A stretch of DNA of 64,000 nt from the NCBI RefSeq assembly GCF_035917975.1, contig NZ_CP109130.1, positions 4,774,001-4,838,000 of the forward strand, written 5' to 3'. Source of the stretch: Streptosporangium sp. NBC_01756 (GTDB taxonomy: Bacteria; Actinomycetota; Actinomycetes; Streptosporangiales; Streptosporangiaceae). The position numbers and the translations under genes were made by a program. This document shows, piece after piece, positions 1 through 10,010 of the stretch; positions within the stretch are counted from its first letter, which is position 1, and each line of letters opens with the position of its first letter. The notes below the pieces were generated by a model, which did no database searches, was not told where the DNA came from, and saw only the letters and a list, made by a program, of their open reading frames with translations.

Positions 1-1158
1 TTCGGCCTGCTCCAGTCGGTGGCCGACGGCCTGAAGATGGGGCTCAAGGAAGACCTGATGCCGCGGACCGTGGACAAGGTGATCTACTTCATCGCCCCGG
101 TCGTCCTCGCGGTCCCCGCCTTCCTGGCCTTCTCCGTCATCCCGATGGGGCCGATCGTCTCGATGTTCGGCGTCAAGACGCCGCTGCAGCTCACCGACCT
201 GCCGGTCGCCGTGCTGCTGGTGCTGGCGATGGCCTCGATCGGTGTGTACGGCATCGTGCTCGCGGGCTGGGGCTCGCGCTCTCCGTACACGATCCTGGGC
301 GGCCTGCGGGCCAGTGCGCAGGTGGTCTCCTACGAGATCGCGATGGGCCTGTCGTTCGTGGGCGTGTTCCTGTACGCCGGGACGCTGTCCACCTCGGAGA
401 TCGTGGCCGCTCAGGCGAACGGCAGCACGCTCACGCTGGGCGGCCTCAGCATCCCGATGCCCTCGTGGTACATGATCCTGCTGATCCCGTCCTTCCTGAT
501 CTACATCGTCACGATGCTGGGCGAGACCAACCGGGTCCCCTTCGACCTGCCCGAGGGCGAGGGCGAGCTGGTCGGCGGCTTCCAGACCGAGTACTCCAAC
601 TCGCTGAAGTTCGCCGTCATCATGCTCGCCGAGTACGTCAACGTCTTCGTGGTGTCCGCCGTGTCGATCACCCTGTTCATGGGCGGCTGGCGGGCCCCGT
701 GGCCGATCTCCATGTGGGACGGGGCGAACACCGGCTGGTGGCCGCTGCTGTGGTTCTTCCTGAAGATGGTGCTGGTCTTCTCCTTCTTCGTCTGGTGCCG
801 CGCCTCGCTGCCGCGCGTCCGCTACGACCAGCTGATGGCCCTGGGATGGAAGGTCCTCATCCCGCTCAACCTGGGCTGGATCCTGCTGGTCGCCACCGTC
901 AGGGCCATGCAGACGGACGGTGCCAACCGGTCGCTGGTGATGATCCTGGCCGCGCTCGTGCTCGTCGGCTGCATCGTCATCTGGTGGCGTTTCGACAGTG
1001 TGCTGCAGAAGCGCAAGGACGAAAAGGCCGCTCAGGTCCAAGCCGAGTTCGAGCGGCTCGACGCCGAGCCGGCCGCGGGTGGTTTCCCTGTGCCGCCGCT
1101 CGACCTGCCGCACTACCACGGGGTAGAGCGCAAGGAGGTTCCCAGTGGGACTAACTGA
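1..1158 (+). CDS. nuoH: NADH-quinone oxidoreductase subunit H, 5' end missing
   Basis: Membrane subunit of respiratory complex I (NDH-1) that sits at the junction with the peripheral arm and helps form the quinone site. The frame is open from base 1, beginning [10 protein letters not shown], a stretch normally found inside NuoH, so the true start lies upstream of the window and the GTG at 19 is internal. The loop with [20 protein letters not shown] is the signature acidic quinone-cavity loop of the family. Many hydrophobic helices follow, then a polar, charged C-terminal tail typical of actinobacterial NuoH. The stop overlaps nuoI by 14 bases, and an AGGAGG at 1132-1137 inside this gene serves nuoI. 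Identity is secure. Confidence 0.97.
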   Translation, partial: FGLLQSVADGLKMGLKEDLMPRTVDKVIYFIAPVVLAVPAFLAFSVIPMGPIVSMFGVKTPLQLTDLPVAVLLVLAMASIGVYGIVLAGWGSRSPYTILGGLRASAQVVSYEIAMGLSFVGVFLYAGTLSTSEIVAAQANGSTLTLGGLSIPMPSWYMILLIPSFLIYIVTMLGETNRVPFDLPEGEGELVGGFQTEYSNSLKFAVIMLAEYVNVFVVSAVSITLFMGGWRAPWPISMWDGANTGWWPLLWFFLKMVLVFSFFVWCRASLPRVRYDQLMALGWKVLIPLNLGWILLVATVRAMQTDGANRSLVMILAALVLVGCIVIWWRFDSVLQKRKDEKAAQVQAEFERLDAEPAAGGFPVPPLDLPHYHGVERKEVPSGTN

Positions 1159-1660
1159 TTGGCTGAACCCCGTCAAGGGGTTCGGCGTGACCTTCCACAC
1201 CATGTTCAAGAAGGTCGAGACGGTCAACTACCCCGAGGAGAAGCGGCCCACGGCTCCGCGCTTCCACGGCCGGCACCAGCTCAACCGCTGGCCCGACGGC
1301 CTGGAGAAGTGCGTCGGCTGTGAGCTCTGCGCCTGGGCGTGTCCGGCCGACGCGATCTTCGTCGAAGGTGCGGACAACACCGACGAGGAGCGGTTCTCGC
1401 CGGGTGAGCGATACGGGCGCACGTACCAGATCAACTATCTGCGGTGCATCCTGTGCGGCCTCTGCATCGAGGCCTGCCCCACCCGTGCGCTGACCATGAC
1501 CAACGAGTACGAGCTCGCCGACTCAAGCCGCGAGAGCCTCATCTACACCAAGGAGATGCTCCTCGCGCCGCTCGGTCCCGGCATGGAGGTCCCTCCGCAC
1601 GCGATGCGGCTGGGCGAGACCGAAGAGGACTACTACCGGCTGGGACGTAACAATGGGTGA
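1145..1660 (+). CDS. nuoI: NADH-quinone oxidoreductase subunit I (2x[4Fe-4S] ferredoxin-like)
   Basis: Peripheral-arm subunit carrying two [4Fe-4S] clusters (N6a/N6b) that pass electrons towards the quinone site. Two complete CxxCxxCxxxCP motifs are visible, with Cys56/59/62/66 and Cys101/104/107/111. Length is 171 aa, normal for the family. The GTG start at 1145 is chosen because AGGAGG lies 8 bases upstream and the N-terminus [10 protein letters not shown] leads directly into the expected amphipathic helix. It overlaps nuoH by 14 bases and nuoJ by 8, so translation is probably coupled through the operon. Confidence 0.98.
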   Translation: MGLTDWLNPVKGFGVTFHTMFKKVETVNYPEEKRPTAPRFHGRHQLNRWPDGLEKCVGCELCAWACPADAIFVEGADNTDEERFSPGERYGRTYQINYLRCILCGLCIEACPTRALTMTNEYELADSSRESLIYTKEMLLAPLGPGMEVPPHAMRLGETEEDYYRLGRNNG

Positions 1661-2486
1661 GACCATCACGTTCTGGGTGCTGGCGGTCGTCTCGGTGTCG
1701 GCCGCCCTCGGGCTCGTCTTCAGCCGCAAGGCCGTCTATTCGGCCCTCATGCTGGGTGTCGTCATGCTGTCCCTCGCGGTGCTCTACGCCGTCCAGGACG
1801 CGCCCTTCCTCGCCGCGGTGCAGATCATCGTCTACACCGGCGCGGTCATGATGCTCTTCCTGTTCGTCCTGATGCTCGTCGGCGTGGACTCCGCCGACTC
1901 GCTGGTAGAGACGATCAAGGGGCAGCGCTTCTGGGCGGCCGTCGCCGGCCTGGGCTTCGCCGCCCTGCTGGCCCTGGGGGTCGGCAACACGGTGTTCACC
2001 CCGGCGGTGGGCATGGACGGCGCCGTGAAGGGGGCGGGCGGCAACGTTCCGGCTCTGGCGCAGCTCATCTTCACCAGGCACGTGTTCGCCTTCGAGGTCA
2101 CCTCGGCGCTGCTGATCACCGCCGCGCTCGGTGCGATGGTCCTGGCCCACCGTGAGCGGACCCAGCCCAAGGCCACCCAGCGCGACCTGGCCCGCGCCCG
2201 GTTCACCGGTCCGCAGCCGTCGCCGCTGCCCGGCCCGGGCACCTACGCCCTGCACAACGCGATCGACATGCCGGCCCTGCTGCCCGACGGCTCGGTCTCG
2301 GCCAAGTCGATCAACCGGGTGCTCGCCCGGCACGAGATCGAGGACGGTTTCGCGCCCACCGACCCGGCGAAGGCGGCACTCATCAGGCAGGTCCTGGACA
2401 AGGACACCGCGCAGGATGAGGAGCCCGACCTGGCCGACAAGCCCGTCCAGGCCAAGGACGCGCTTCAGCAGGAGGACAGCAAGTGA
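1653..2486 (+). CDS. nuoJ: NADH-quinone oxidoreductase subunit J
   Basis: Membrane subunit of complex I with five predicted helices in the first 170 residues. The conserved region around [20 protein letters not shown] followed by [11 protein letters not shown] is characteristic. The protein is 277 aa, much longer than the roughly 180 aa enterobacterial form. The extra 90-100 residues are a polar cytoplasmic tail of Pro/Ala/Asp-rich sequence (from about residue 170), as commonly seen in actinobacteria. The ATG at 1653 overlaps the nuoI stop, and the gene end overlaps nuoK in a GTGA. Confidence 0.97.
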   Translation: MGETITFWVLAVVSVSAALGLVFSRKAVYSALMLGVVMLSLAVLYAVQDAPFLAAVQIIVYTGAVMMLFLFVLMLVGVDSADSLVETIKGQRFWAAVAGLGFAALLALGVGNTVFTPAVGMDGAVKGAGGNVPALAQLIFTRHVFAFEVTSALLITAALGAMVLAHRERTQPKATQRDLARARFTGPQPSPLPGPGTYALHNAIDMPALLPDGSVSAKSINRVLARHEIEDGFAPTDPAKAALIRQVLDKDTAQDEEPDLADKPVQAKDALQQEDSK

Positions 2487-2779
2487 CCACTCACTACCTG
2501 GTGCTCTCCGCGCTGCTGTTCGCGATCGGCGCCGTCGGCGTGCTGGTGCGACGCAACGCGATCGTAGTGTTCATGTGCGTGGAGCTCATGCTCAACGCCT
2601 GCAACCTCGCGTTCGTCACCTTCGCCAGGCAGCACGGCAACCTGGACGGCCAGCTCATCGCGTTCTTCGTGATGGTGGTGGCCGCGGCGGAGGTCGTGAT
2701 CGGCCTTGCCATCATCGTGATGATCTTCCGAACCCGCAGGTCCGCGTCGGTGGACGACGCCAACCTGCTGAAGTACTAA
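2483..2779 (+). CDS. nuoK: NADH-quinone oxidoreductase subunit K
   Basis: Small (98 aa) three-helix antiporter-like subunit of the complex I membrane arm, related to MnhC/MrpC. It has the expected glutamate-bearing helix [16 protein letters not shown] and the later helix around [17 protein letters not shown]; these membrane glutamates are part of the proton path. The GTG start sits in a GTGA overlap with the nuoJ stop, so it is probably translated by re-initiation. Length and motifs match the family. Confidence 0.98.
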   Translation: MTTHYLVLSALLFAIGAVGVLVRRNAIVVFMCVELMLNACNLAFVTFARQHGNLDGQLIAFFVMVVAAAEVVIGLAIIVMIFRTRRSASVDDANLLKY

Positions 2780-2789
2780 GAGGTGGCCG

Positions 2790-4691
2790 GTGCAATCTCC
2801 TGTTGAGATCGTCCAGCACTCCGGTGGAGTGATCGGGGTCTCCTGGCTGATGATCGCGCTGCCGCTGCTCGGTGCCGCGATCCTGTTGCTGGGCGGACGC
2901 CGTACCGACCGCTGGGGCCACTTCCTCGGTGTCGTCATGGCGCTGGCCTCCTTCGCGGTGGCCGTCGTCTCCTTTCTGGAGATGCTCGGCCTGCCCGAGG
3001 GCGAACGTCGCCGGGCGATCGAGCTCTACCAGTTCATCCCCGGCGTCGCCGACATGGGCCTGCTGATCGACCCGTTGTCGATCAGCTTCGCGCTGCTGAT
3101 CACCGGTGTGGGATCGCTGATCCACATCTACTCGATCGGCTACATGTCGCACGACCCCGACCGGCGCCGGTTCTTCGCCTACCTGAACCTGTTCGTCGCG
3201 GCGATGCTCCTGCTCGTGCTGTCCGACAACTACGTCGGCCTGTTCGTCGGCTGGGAGGGCGTGGGTCTCGCGTCCTACCTGCTAATCGGATTCTGGCAGT
3301 TCAAGCCCACCGCGGCGGCGGCCGCCAAGAAGGCGTTCATCGTCAACCGGGTCGGCGACTTCGGCCTGCTGATCGCGATCTTCACGGTCTGGACGACGTT
3401 CGGCTCGGTCGCCTTCAAGGAGGTCTTCCCGCTCGCGGGCGAGGCCCCCAACGGCACGATGACCGCCATCGGCCTGCTGCTGCTCCTCGGTGCCTGTGGC
3501 AAGTCGGCCCAGCTCCCGCTGCAGTCGTGGCTGCTGGACGCGATGGAGGGCCCGACCCCGGTCTCGGCCCTCATCCACGCCGCGACCATGGTCACCGCCG
3601 GTGTCTACCTGGTCGTCCGCTCCGGCGCGTTCTTCGAGGTCGCCCCGACCGCGCAGCTCGTCGTGACGATCGTCGGCGTGGCCACGCTGCTCGCCGGTGC
3701 GATCATCGGTTGCGCCAAGGACGACATCAAGAAGGGCCTGGCCGGCTCCACGATGTCGCAGATCGGCTACATGATGCTCGCCGCGGGCATCGGCCCGGCG
3801 GGTTACGCCTTCGCCATCGCGCACCTGATCACGCACGGCTTCTTCAAGGCCAACATGTTCCTCGGCGCCGGTTCCGTCATGCACGCCATGAACGACGAGG
3901 TCGACATGCGCCGGTACGGCGGGCTGTTCCCGGTGATGAAGGTCACCGCGATCACCTTCATCGTCGGTTACCTGGCGATCATCGGCTTCCCGCTGCTGTC
4001 CGGTTACTTCACCAAGGACGGCATCATCGAGACGGCCATGGAGCACAACGAGATCCTGGGCTGGCTCGCGGTCGTGGGCGCCGGCATCACCGGCTTCTAC
4101 ATGTCGCGGATGATCTTCATGACCTTCTTCGGCAAGAAGCGCTGGGCCGACGACGCGCACCCGCACGAGTCGCCCTCGGTCATGACCGTGCCGCTGATCA
4201 TCCTGTCCATCGGCTCGGTCTTCCTGGGCGCCTTCCTGATCCTGGGCAACCGGTTCATGAAGTTCCTCGCCCCGGCCGTCGGCCTGCCCGAGGAGCTGCC
4301 CGGCTTCCACGCCTTCAGCGTCCCCGGCCTGGCCACGCTCGCCCTGGTCGCGGTCGGCGTCGTCTTCGCCTGGTTCCGGTACGGCTCCGCCGAGGTGCCC
4401 CAGGTCGCCCCCCGCGGCTCGTTCCTCACCACGTTCGCCCGTCGTGACCTGTACGGCGACGCCCTGAACGAGACGCTGTTCATGCGCCCCGGCCAGTGGC
4501 TGGCCCGGATCGCGGTGTTCGTGGACAACCGCGGCATCGACGGCCTGGTCAACGGGCTGGCCGCGGGGATCGGCGGGACCTCCGGACGGCTGCGTCGCAT
4601 CCAGACCGGCTACGTGCGGTCCTACGCGTTGTCCATCCTCTTCGGTGCCGCCGTGGTCGTTGGCGCGCTGCTCTACGTAGGGAACATGTGA
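2790..4691 (+). CDS. nuoL: NADH-quinone oxidoreductase subunit L (antiporter-like)
   Basis: Distal proton-pumping subunit of complex I, 633 aa, with about 14-16 membrane helices and the Mrp-antiporter fold. Visible hallmarks are the family signature [16 protein letters not shown], the Lys/His-rich helices around [25 protein letters not shown], and the discontinuous helix near [20 protein letters not shown]. The C-terminus continues into the long lateral helix region and a final anchor helix. The GTG start at 2790 is preceded by AGAGGTGG at 2779-2786. The stop overlaps the nuoM ATG by one base (TGATG). Confidence 0.98.
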   Translation: MQSPVEIVQHSGGVIGVSWLMIALPLLGAAILLLGGRRTDRWGHFLGVVMALASFAVAVVSFLEMLGLPEGERRRAIELYQFIPGVADMGLLIDPLSISFALLITGVGSLIHIYSIGYMSHDPDRRRFFAYLNLFVAAMLLLVLSDNYVGLFVGWEGVGLASYLLIGFWQFKPTAAAAAKKAFIVNRVGDFGLLIAIFTVWTTFGSVAFKEVFPLAGEAPNGTMTAIGLLLLLGACGKSAQLPLQSWLLDAMEGPTPVSALIHAATMVTAGVYLVVRSGAFFEVAPTAQLVVTIVGVATLLAGAIIGCAKDDIKKGLAGSTMSQIGYMMLAAGIGPAGYAFAIAHLITHGFFKANMFLGAGSVMHAMNDEVDMRRYGGLFPVMKVTAITFIVGYLAIIGFPLLSGYFTKDGIIETAMEHNEILGWLAVVGAGITGFYMSRMIFMTFFGKKRWADDAHPHESPSVMTVPLIILSIGSVFLGAFLILGNRFMKFLAPAVGLPEELPGFHAFSVPGLATLALVAVGVVFAWFRYGSAEVPQVAPRGSFLTTFARRDLYGDALNETLFMRPGQWLARIAVFVDNRGIDGLVNGLAAGIGGTSGRLRRIQTGYVRSYALSILFGAAVVVGALLYVGNM

Positions 4692-6220
4692 TGCCCTGGC
4701 TCTCGATCCTGATGGCCGTGCCCGTGCTGGGCGCGGTCGGGGTCTCCCTCACCAAGAGTGACAAGCTCGCCAAGCAGGCGGCCCTGGTGGTCTCGCTGGT
4801 CGTGCTGGTACTGACCGGTGTGGTGGCGGCCCAGTTCAACCCCACCTCGGCGACGCGCTTCCAGTTCGCCGAGGTCTACGACTGGATTCCCCGGTTCGGC
4901 GTGCACTACGGCGTCGGCGTGGACGGCATCGCCCTGGTGCTGATCGCGCTGTCGGTGGTGCTCGTGCCGATCGTGATCCTGGCCTCCTGGCACGACGCCG
5001 ACGGCACCGGGGCCGCGGCCCCGCCCAAGCGGTCGGTGAAGACCTACTTCGCGCTGCTGCTGGTGCTGGAAGCGATGATGATCGGCGTCTTCGCGGCGAC
5101 CGACGTCTTCCTCTTCTACGTCTTCTTCGAAGCCATGCTGATCCCGATGTACTTCATGATCGGATCGTACGGCGGCGCCCAGCGGTCCTACGCGGCCGTG
5201 AAGTTCCTGCTCTACTCGCTGTTCGGCGGGCTGCTCATGCTGGTCGCGGTGATCGCGCTCTACGTGATCGCCGAAAAGGGCACGTTCATGTTCCCCGAGC
5301 TGATCGGGGTCATCCAGGACCCGACCACGCAGAAGTGGCTGTTCCTCGGCTTCTTCGTCGCGTTCGCGGTCAAGGCGCCGCTCTGGCCGTTCCACACCTG
5401 GCTGCCCGACGCGGCCGCGCAGGCCCCGGCCGGCGCCGCGGTGCTGCTGGTCGGCGTGCTGGACAAGGTCGGAACCTACGGCATGCTCCGCTTCTGCCTG
5501 GAGCTGTTCCCGGACGCGGCGAAGTTCTTCACCCCGCTGGTGATCGTCCTGGCGGTCGTGGGCATCGTCTACGGCGCGATCGTGGCGATCGGCCAGACCG
5601 ACATCAAGCGCCTGATCGCCTACACCTCCATCTCGCACTTCGGCTTCATCGCGCTGGGCGTCTTCGCGATGACCTCGCACGGAGGCGCGGGCGCCACGCT
5701 CTACATGGTCAACCACGGCTTCTCGACCGGCGCGCTGTTCCTGATCGCCGGATTCCTGATCTACCGCCGGGGTTCCAGCCAGATAGCCGACTACGGCGGC
5801 GTGCAGAAGGTCGCTCCGCTCCTCGCCGGCACCTTCCTGATCGCCGGTCTGTCGGGCCTCTCCCTGCCGGGCCTGTCCTCGTTCGTCAGCGAGTTCATGG
5901 TCCTGATGGGCACCTACGAGCGCTACGCGGTCCCGGCGATCATCGCCACCAGCGGTGTGGTCCTGGCGGCCGTCTACATCCTGTGGATGTACCAGCGGAC
6001 GATGAACGGCCCGACAGCCGAGTCGGTCAAGGGCTTCACCGACCTGAACGCGCGGGAGCGGTGGGTGGTGGCACCGCTGGTCGCGGTGATCATCGCCCTC
6101 GGCTTCTTCCCCGCGCCGGTGCTCAACGTGATCAACCCGGCGGTGGACCAGACACTGTCCAACGTCCACGTGAGCCAGTTCACCCCAGCCGTGGCTGACA
6201 AGAAGGGGGCCGGGCAGTGA
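4691..6220 (+). CDS. nuoM: NADH-quinone oxidoreductase subunit M (antiporter-like)
   Basis: Middle proton-pumping antiporter-like subunit of complex I, 509 aa. The open frame extends further upstream, but the family N-terminus [17 protein letters not shown] begins at ATG 4691, with GTAGGGA just upstream and a one-base overlap with nuoL. Conserved features include GVDGIALVLIALSVVLVPI, the FYVFFEAMLIPMYFMIG helix with its pump glutamate, PLWPFHTWLPDAAAQAP and DIKRLIAYTSISHFGF. It ends in a GTGA overlap with nuoN. Confidence 0.98.
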   Translation: MPWLSILMAVPVLGAVGVSLTKSDKLAKQAALVVSLVVLVLTGVVAAQFNPTSATRFQFAEVYDWIPRFGVHYGVGVDGIALVLIALSVVLVPIVILASWHDADGTGAAAPPKRSVKTYFALLLVLEAMMIGVFAATDVFLFYVFFEAMLIPMYFMIGSYGGAQRSYAAVKFLLYSLFGGLLMLVAVIALYVIAEKGTFMFPELIGVIQDPTTQKWLFLGFFVAFAVKAPLWPFHTWLPDAAAQAPAGAAVLLVGVLDKVGTYGMLRFCLELFPDAAKFFTPLVIVLAVVGIVYGAIVAIGQTDIKRLIAYTSISHFGFIALGVFAMTSHGGAGATLYMVNHGFSTGALFLIAGFLIYRRGSSQIADYGGVQKVAPLLAGTFLIAGLSGLSLPGLSSFVSEFMVLMGTYERYAVPAIIATSGVVLAAVYILWMYQRTMNGPTAESVKGFTDLNARERWVVAPLVAVIIALGFFPAPVLNVINPAVDQTLSNVHVSQFTPAVADKKGAGQ

Positions 6221-7767
6221 ACGGCACCATCCAAGCTCCGACGATCGAATACGCGCTGCTCTCCCCGATGCTGGTGGTGTTCGGCGCGGCGATCATCGGC
6301 GTGCTGGTCGAGGCGTTCGCGCCCCGCTACCTGCGCAAGTCGATCCATGTGCCGCTCACGCTGCTGGCGTTGGTCGGCGCGTTCGTCACGACCATCCTGA
6401 CGGCCGCGAACGGCCTGCCGGACAAGGCCGCCGCCATGGGCGCGGTCGCGGTCGACGGACCCTCCCTGTTCATCTGGGGCATCATCCTCATCCTGGCCTT
6501 CGTCAGCGTGCTGCTGGTCAACGACGACGAGCAGTTCGTCGCGCAGGCGGCGGCCGTACCGGGGAGCGCCGACGAGGAGGAGGCGGTCCGCAACGGGTAC
6601 GTCCAGACCGAGGTCTACCCGCTGCTGCTCTTCGCGGTCGGCGGCATGCTGCTCTTCGCCGCGGCCAACGACCTGCTGGTCATGTTCGTCGCCCTTGAGG
6701 TCATGTCCCTGCCGCTGTACCTGCTCTGCGGCCTGGCCCGCCGTCGCCGCCTGCTCTCGCAGGAGGCTTCGGTCAAATACTTCCTGCTGGGCGCGTTCTC
6801 CTCGGCCTTCTTCCTGTACGGCATGGCCCTGGTCTACGGCTACGCCGGTTCGGTCGACCTGAAGGCCATCTCCGATGCGCTCAGCACGGTCACTGGCCAG
6901 GACACGCTGCTGTACATCGGCGTCGCGATGCTCGGTGTCGGCCTGCTGTTCAAGATCGGTGCCGCGCCGTTCCAGGCGTGGAAGCCCGACGTCTACCAGG
7001 GCGCGCCCACCGCCGTCACCGCCCTGATGGCCTCCACCGTGCTGGTGGCTGCCTTCGGCGCCGTGCTCCGGGTCTTCTGGGTCGCCCTGGGCGGCCTGGA
7101 GTGGAACTGGCAGCCGGTCATGTGGGGCGTCGCGATCCTGACCATGATCGTCGGTGCGATCCTGGCCATCACCCAGACCGACATCAAGCGCATGCTGGCC
7201 TACTCCTCGGTCGCGCACGCGGGCTTCCTGCTCACCGGCGTGATCGCGATCGGCACCTTCGCGCAGAACACCCAGTCGCTGTCGGCCATCCTGTTCTACC
7301 TGGCCGCGTACGGCTTCACCACGGTCGGCGCCTTCGCGATCGTCACGATGGTCCGCGACGCGGGTGGCGAGGCCGGGCATCTGTCCCGGTGGGCCGGGCT
7401 CGGCAAGCGGTCCCCGGTGCTGGCCGGCATCTTCGCCTTCTTCCTGCTGGCCTTCGCGGGTATCCCGCTGACCAGCGGCTTCTTCGGGAAGTACGCCGTG
7501 TTCGCCGCCGCGGTCTCCGGAGGGGCGCTGCCGCTGGTCATCGTGGGTGTGGTGAGCTCGGCGATCGCCGCGTTCTTCTACGTCCGCGTGATCGTGCTGA
7601 TGTTCTTCAACGAGCCGGCCGCCGATGGTCCGACCATCGCCGCACCCACCGTGGGCACCTCAGCTGTGGTCGCTCTCGCGGCAGCGGCTACCGTAGTGCT
7701 GGGGGTTTTCCCGCAGCCGGTGCTCGATCTGGCGGACCAGGCTGCGTCCGCGCTGTTCATTCGTTAG
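6217..7767 (+). CDS. nuoN: NADH-quinone oxidoreductase subunit N (antiporter-like)
   Basis: Third antiporter-like subunit of the complex I membrane arm, 516 aa. It shows FVALEVMSLPLYLLCGLAR, the proton-channel segment FKIGAAPFQAWKPDVYQGAP and QTDIKRMLAYSSVAHAGFLL, all family signatures. About 14 hydrophobic helices can be counted; a charged insertion near residues 108-130 (DDEEQF/GSADEEEAVRNG) is cytoplasmic and typical of actinobacteria. The GTG start overlaps the nuoM stop. It is the last nuo gene; the next gene begins 14 bases after its stop and probably belongs to the same transcript. Confidence 0.98.
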   Translation: MNGTIQAPTIEYALLSPMLVVFGAAIIGVLVEAFAPRYLRKSIHVPLTLLALVGAFVTTILTAANGLPDKAAAMGAVAVDGPSLFIWGIILILAFVSVLLVNDDEQFVAQAAAVPGSADEEEAVRNGYVQTEVYPLLLFAVGGMLLFAAANDLLVMFVALEVMSLPLYLLCGLARRRRLLSQEASVKYFLLGAFSSAFFLYGMALVYGYAGSVDLKAISDALSTVTGQDTLLYIGVAMLGVGLLFKIGAAPFQAWKPDVYQGAPTAVTALMASTVLVAAFGAVLRVFWVALGGLEWNWQPVMWGVAILTMIVGAILAITQTDIKRMLAYSSVAHAGFLLTGVIAIGTFAQNTQSLSAILFYLAAYGFTTVGAFAIVTMVRDAGGEAGHLSRWAGLGKRSPVLAGIFAFFLLAFAGIPLTSGFFGKYAVFAAAVSGGALPLVIVGVVSSAIAAFFYVRVIVLMFFNEPAADGPTIAAPTVGTSAVVALAAAATVVLGVFPQPVLDLADQAASALFIR

Positions 7768-7781
7768 AGGAGTAAGGCTTC

Positions 7782-8777
7782 ATGGCTGCGCCACCGGTTG
7801 TTGACCTGCCGTTCGTCGACGAGCGGTTGGCGCAGGACGTCGCCAGTGGACTGGCCGAGGTGGAGAAGTTGCTCCGGACCTCGGTGGAGAGCGAGGACGC
7901 CTTCGTCACGGAGGCGTCCAAGCACCTCATCGATGCGGGCGGTAAGCGGTTCCGCGCCATGCTCGTGCTGCTCGCCGCCCAGTTCGGCTCGCCGGACGCC
8001 GCCGGAGTGGTTCCCGGGGCGGTGGTCATCGAACTGACCCACCTGGCGACGCTCTACCACGACGACGTCATGGACGAGGCCCCGGTGCGCCGGGGCTCCC
8101 CGTCGGCCAACGCCCGCTGGGGCAACACCGTGGCCATCCTGACCGGCGACTACCTGTTCGCCCAGGCCTCGGAGATCCTCGCCGAACTCGGCGCCGACAT
8201 CATCCGGATCCAGGCCCAGACGTTCTCCCGCCTGGTCCGGGGGCAGATCCGCGAGACCATCGGGCCCCGCCCCGACGAGGACCTCGTGGCCCACTACATC
8301 GATGTCCTGGCCGACAAGACCGGCTCCCTGATCGCCACCTCCGGCCGGTTCGGTGCCCTGCTGAGCGGCGCCTCGCCCGAGGTCGTCAACCGGCTGACCC
8401 GCGCCTGCGAGGCCATCGGCGTCGGCTGGCAGCTCGGCGACGACCTGCTGGACGTCGCCTCCGACTCGGTTGAGTCCGGCAAGACGCCCGGCACCGATCT
8501 GCGTGAGGGCATCCGGACCCTGCCGGTGCTGTACGCCCTGTCATCCGATGCGCCGCAGGACGCCCGGCTGCGCGAGCTGCTGGCCGGACCGGTGGCCGAG
8601 GACGACATCGACGAGGCCCTCCGGCTGCTGCGCGCGAACCCGGCCATGGCACGCGCCCGCGCCGAGCTGGACGCCTGGATGGACCGCGCCCGTGCGGACC
8701 TGTCGGGCCTTCCCGACATCCCCGCCCGTGCCGCCTACCTCGCGCTCTGCGACTATGTCGTCGAGCGCTCCGGCTGA
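7782..8777 (+). CDS. Long-chain polyprenyl diphosphate synthase
   Basis: Trans-isoprenyl diphosphate synthase, 331 aa, that condenses IPP onto allylic diphosphates. The two Mg-binding aspartate motifs are intact: HDDVMD (Asp94, Asp95, Asp98) and GDDLLD (Asp220, Asp221, Asp224); GGKRFRAM near residue 53 is the diphosphate-binding segment. The residues before the first motif are small (A-T-L-Y-H), in keeping with a long product chain. The ATG is preceded by AGGAG and lies 14 bases after nuoN. The likely role is making the menaquinone side chain, the electron acceptor of the complex I encoded upstream. Product chain length cannot be read from sequence alone. Confidence 0.9.
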   Translation: MAAPPVVDLPFVDERLAQDVASGLAEVEKLLRTSVESEDAFVTEASKHLIDAGGKRFRAMLVLLAAQFGSPDAAGVVPGAVVIELTHLATLYHDDVMDEAPVRRGSPSANARWGNTVAILTGDYLFAQASEILAELGADIIRIQAQTFSRLVRGQIRETIGPRPDEDLVAHYIDVLADKTGSLIATSGRFGALLSGASPEVVNRLTRACEAIGVGWQLGDDLLDVASDSVESGKTPGTDLREGIRTLPVLYALSSDAPQDARLRELLAGPVAEDDIDEALRLLRANPAMARARAELDAWMDRARADLSGLPDIPARAAYLALCDYVVERSG

Positions 8778-8837
8778 GCTCACCTCTGCACATCACAAGC
8801 GTCGTACGGCCCTTACAGCCCCGGAGAGAGCGACTGC

Positions 8838-8861
8838 CCGCCTCCCTGCCCGCGGAGGCGG
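8838..8861. terminator. GC-rich hairpin, candidate terminator after nuo operon
   Basis: A perfect 8-bp stem, CCGCCTCC at 8838-8845 and GGAGGCGG at 8854-8861, with an 8-base loop lies 60 bases after the polyprenyl synthase stop, between convergent genes. There is no T-run, as is usual for high-GC actinobacteria, so termination here is inferred from position and structure only. Confidence 0.45.
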
Positions 8862-8967
8862 CAGCCCGGCCCCGACCGGTCCGAACGGGTAAACCATAAC
8901 AGGGCCGGGCCGCTCTCATCCGGTAAACGTGACAGTCCGTACGCCCAGTGTGACGGAGCCCTCCGTG

Positions 8968-9876
8968 CTAGACGGCCACGGTCTCCAGTGCCGTACGGCG
9001 GGCCCGGTGGGCGGCGCGGAGACTGTCCCAGGTGAAGACCGAAAGGGCCAGCCAGACGATGGCGAACCCGGTCCAGCGGCTGGACGGCATGTCCTCGTGG
9101 ATGACGAACACGCCGACGAGGAACTGCAGCACGGGGGCGATGTACTGGAGCAGTCCGATCGTGGTGAGCGGTACCCGGAGCGCCGCGGAGGTGAAGCAGA
9201 GCAGCGGAATGGCCGTGATCACACCGCTGCCGGCCAGCAGGAGGGCGTGGCCCGCACTGATGCTCCCGAAGGTCCCGGTGCCCTGTCCTTGCAGGTAGAG
9301 CAGGTAGCCGAGGGCGGGCAGCAGCAACACCAGCGTCTCGATGGTCATGCTCTCCGCGGCGCCGACCTGTGCGATCTTCTTGATCAACCCGTAGGTGCCG
9401 AAGCTGACCGCCAGGACCAGCGCGATCCACGGCGGCCGGCCGTAGTCCACGGTGAGGACGACCACGGCCAGGGTGCCCAGTCCGACCGCGCCCCACTGCC
9501 ACGGGCGTAGGCGCTCCTTGAGGAGGAAGACGCCGAAGAGCACGCTGACCAGGGGGTTGATGAAGTAGCCGAGGGCGCTCTCGACCACGTGCCCGCTGTT
9601 CACGGCGTAGATGTAGACGCCCCAGTTGACCGTGACGATCACTGCGGCCAGGGCGAGGAGGCCGAGCTTCTTCGGGGTGCGCAGCAGCTCACGGAACCAG
9701 GACCAGTGACGCCGTACCGCGAGAATGGCGACGACGGCGACCAGGGACCACGCGATGCGGTGGGCCAGGATCTCCCAGGCGGTCGAGGGCTTCAGGAGCG
9801 GCCAGTACAGCGGGAAGAGGCCCCACATGGTGTAGGCGGCGATGCCGTACAGGACTCCACGGCGCGATTCAGGCAT
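8968..9876 (-). CDS. rarD: EamA-family permease, RarD-like
   Basis: Ten-helix drug/metabolite-transporter (EamA) membrane protein of 302 aa. The start MPESRRGVLYGIAAYTMWGLFPLYWPLL matches the RarD subfamily, in which GxxxxxxAYxxWGLxPLYxK is characteristic. The first and second halves each give an EamA repeat (WGLFPLYW... and KKIAQVGAAES...). RarD proteins are annotated as chloramphenicol-sensitivity permeases, but their substrate is not established. It faces away from msrA across an AT-rich intergenic region. Confidence 0.88.
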   Translation of the reverse strand: MPESRRGVLYGIAAYTMWGLFPLYWPLLKPSTAWEILAHRIAWSLVAVVAILAVRRHWSWFRELLRTPKKLGLLALAAVIVTVNWGVYIYAVNSGHVVESALGYFINPLVSVLFGVFLLKERLRPWQWGAVGLGTLAVVVLTVDYGRPPWIALVLAVSFGTYGLIKKIAQVGAAESMTIETLVLLLPALGYLLYLQGQGTGTFGSISAGHALLLAGSGVITAIPLLCFTSAALRVPLTTIGLLQYIAPVLQFLVGVFVIHEDMPSSRWTGFAIVWLALSVFTWDSLRAAHRARRTALETVAV

Positions 9877-10010
9877 GTAGCTTATTTTGACTGCTTACCT
9901 TATTTAATACAATTTAGCAGTTCTTTCGCAATTGTTAAGCATCGCTTACGGGAACATCGGGGCTCCCCCGATGGTTTCCACTGGCAGAAAGCTCGCAGAG
10001 GAGGTCCGCA
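9877..10010. promoter_or_regulatory. AT-rich divergent promoter region, rarD / msrA
   Basis: The 134 bases between the divergent rarD and msrA starts are much richer in A+T than the surroundings, including TTATTTAATACAATTTAGCAG around 9900-9920 and AATTGTTAAGC near 9932. Such a base composition in this genome suggests overlapping promoters. GTTAAGC/GCTTAC near 9936-9951 forms a short imperfect inverted repeat that could be an operator. An AGAGGAGG ribosome site at 9997-10004 serves msrA. Confidence 0.45.

Noticed and set aside
242..6198. Many long open frames on both strands inside the nuo genes (for example an antisense frame of about 500 codons at 4673-6169)
   Set aside because: They are rich in Arg/His/Asp/Gln without hydrophobic or domain patterns, and overlap well-conserved nuo genes; they are frame shadows caused by high G+C.
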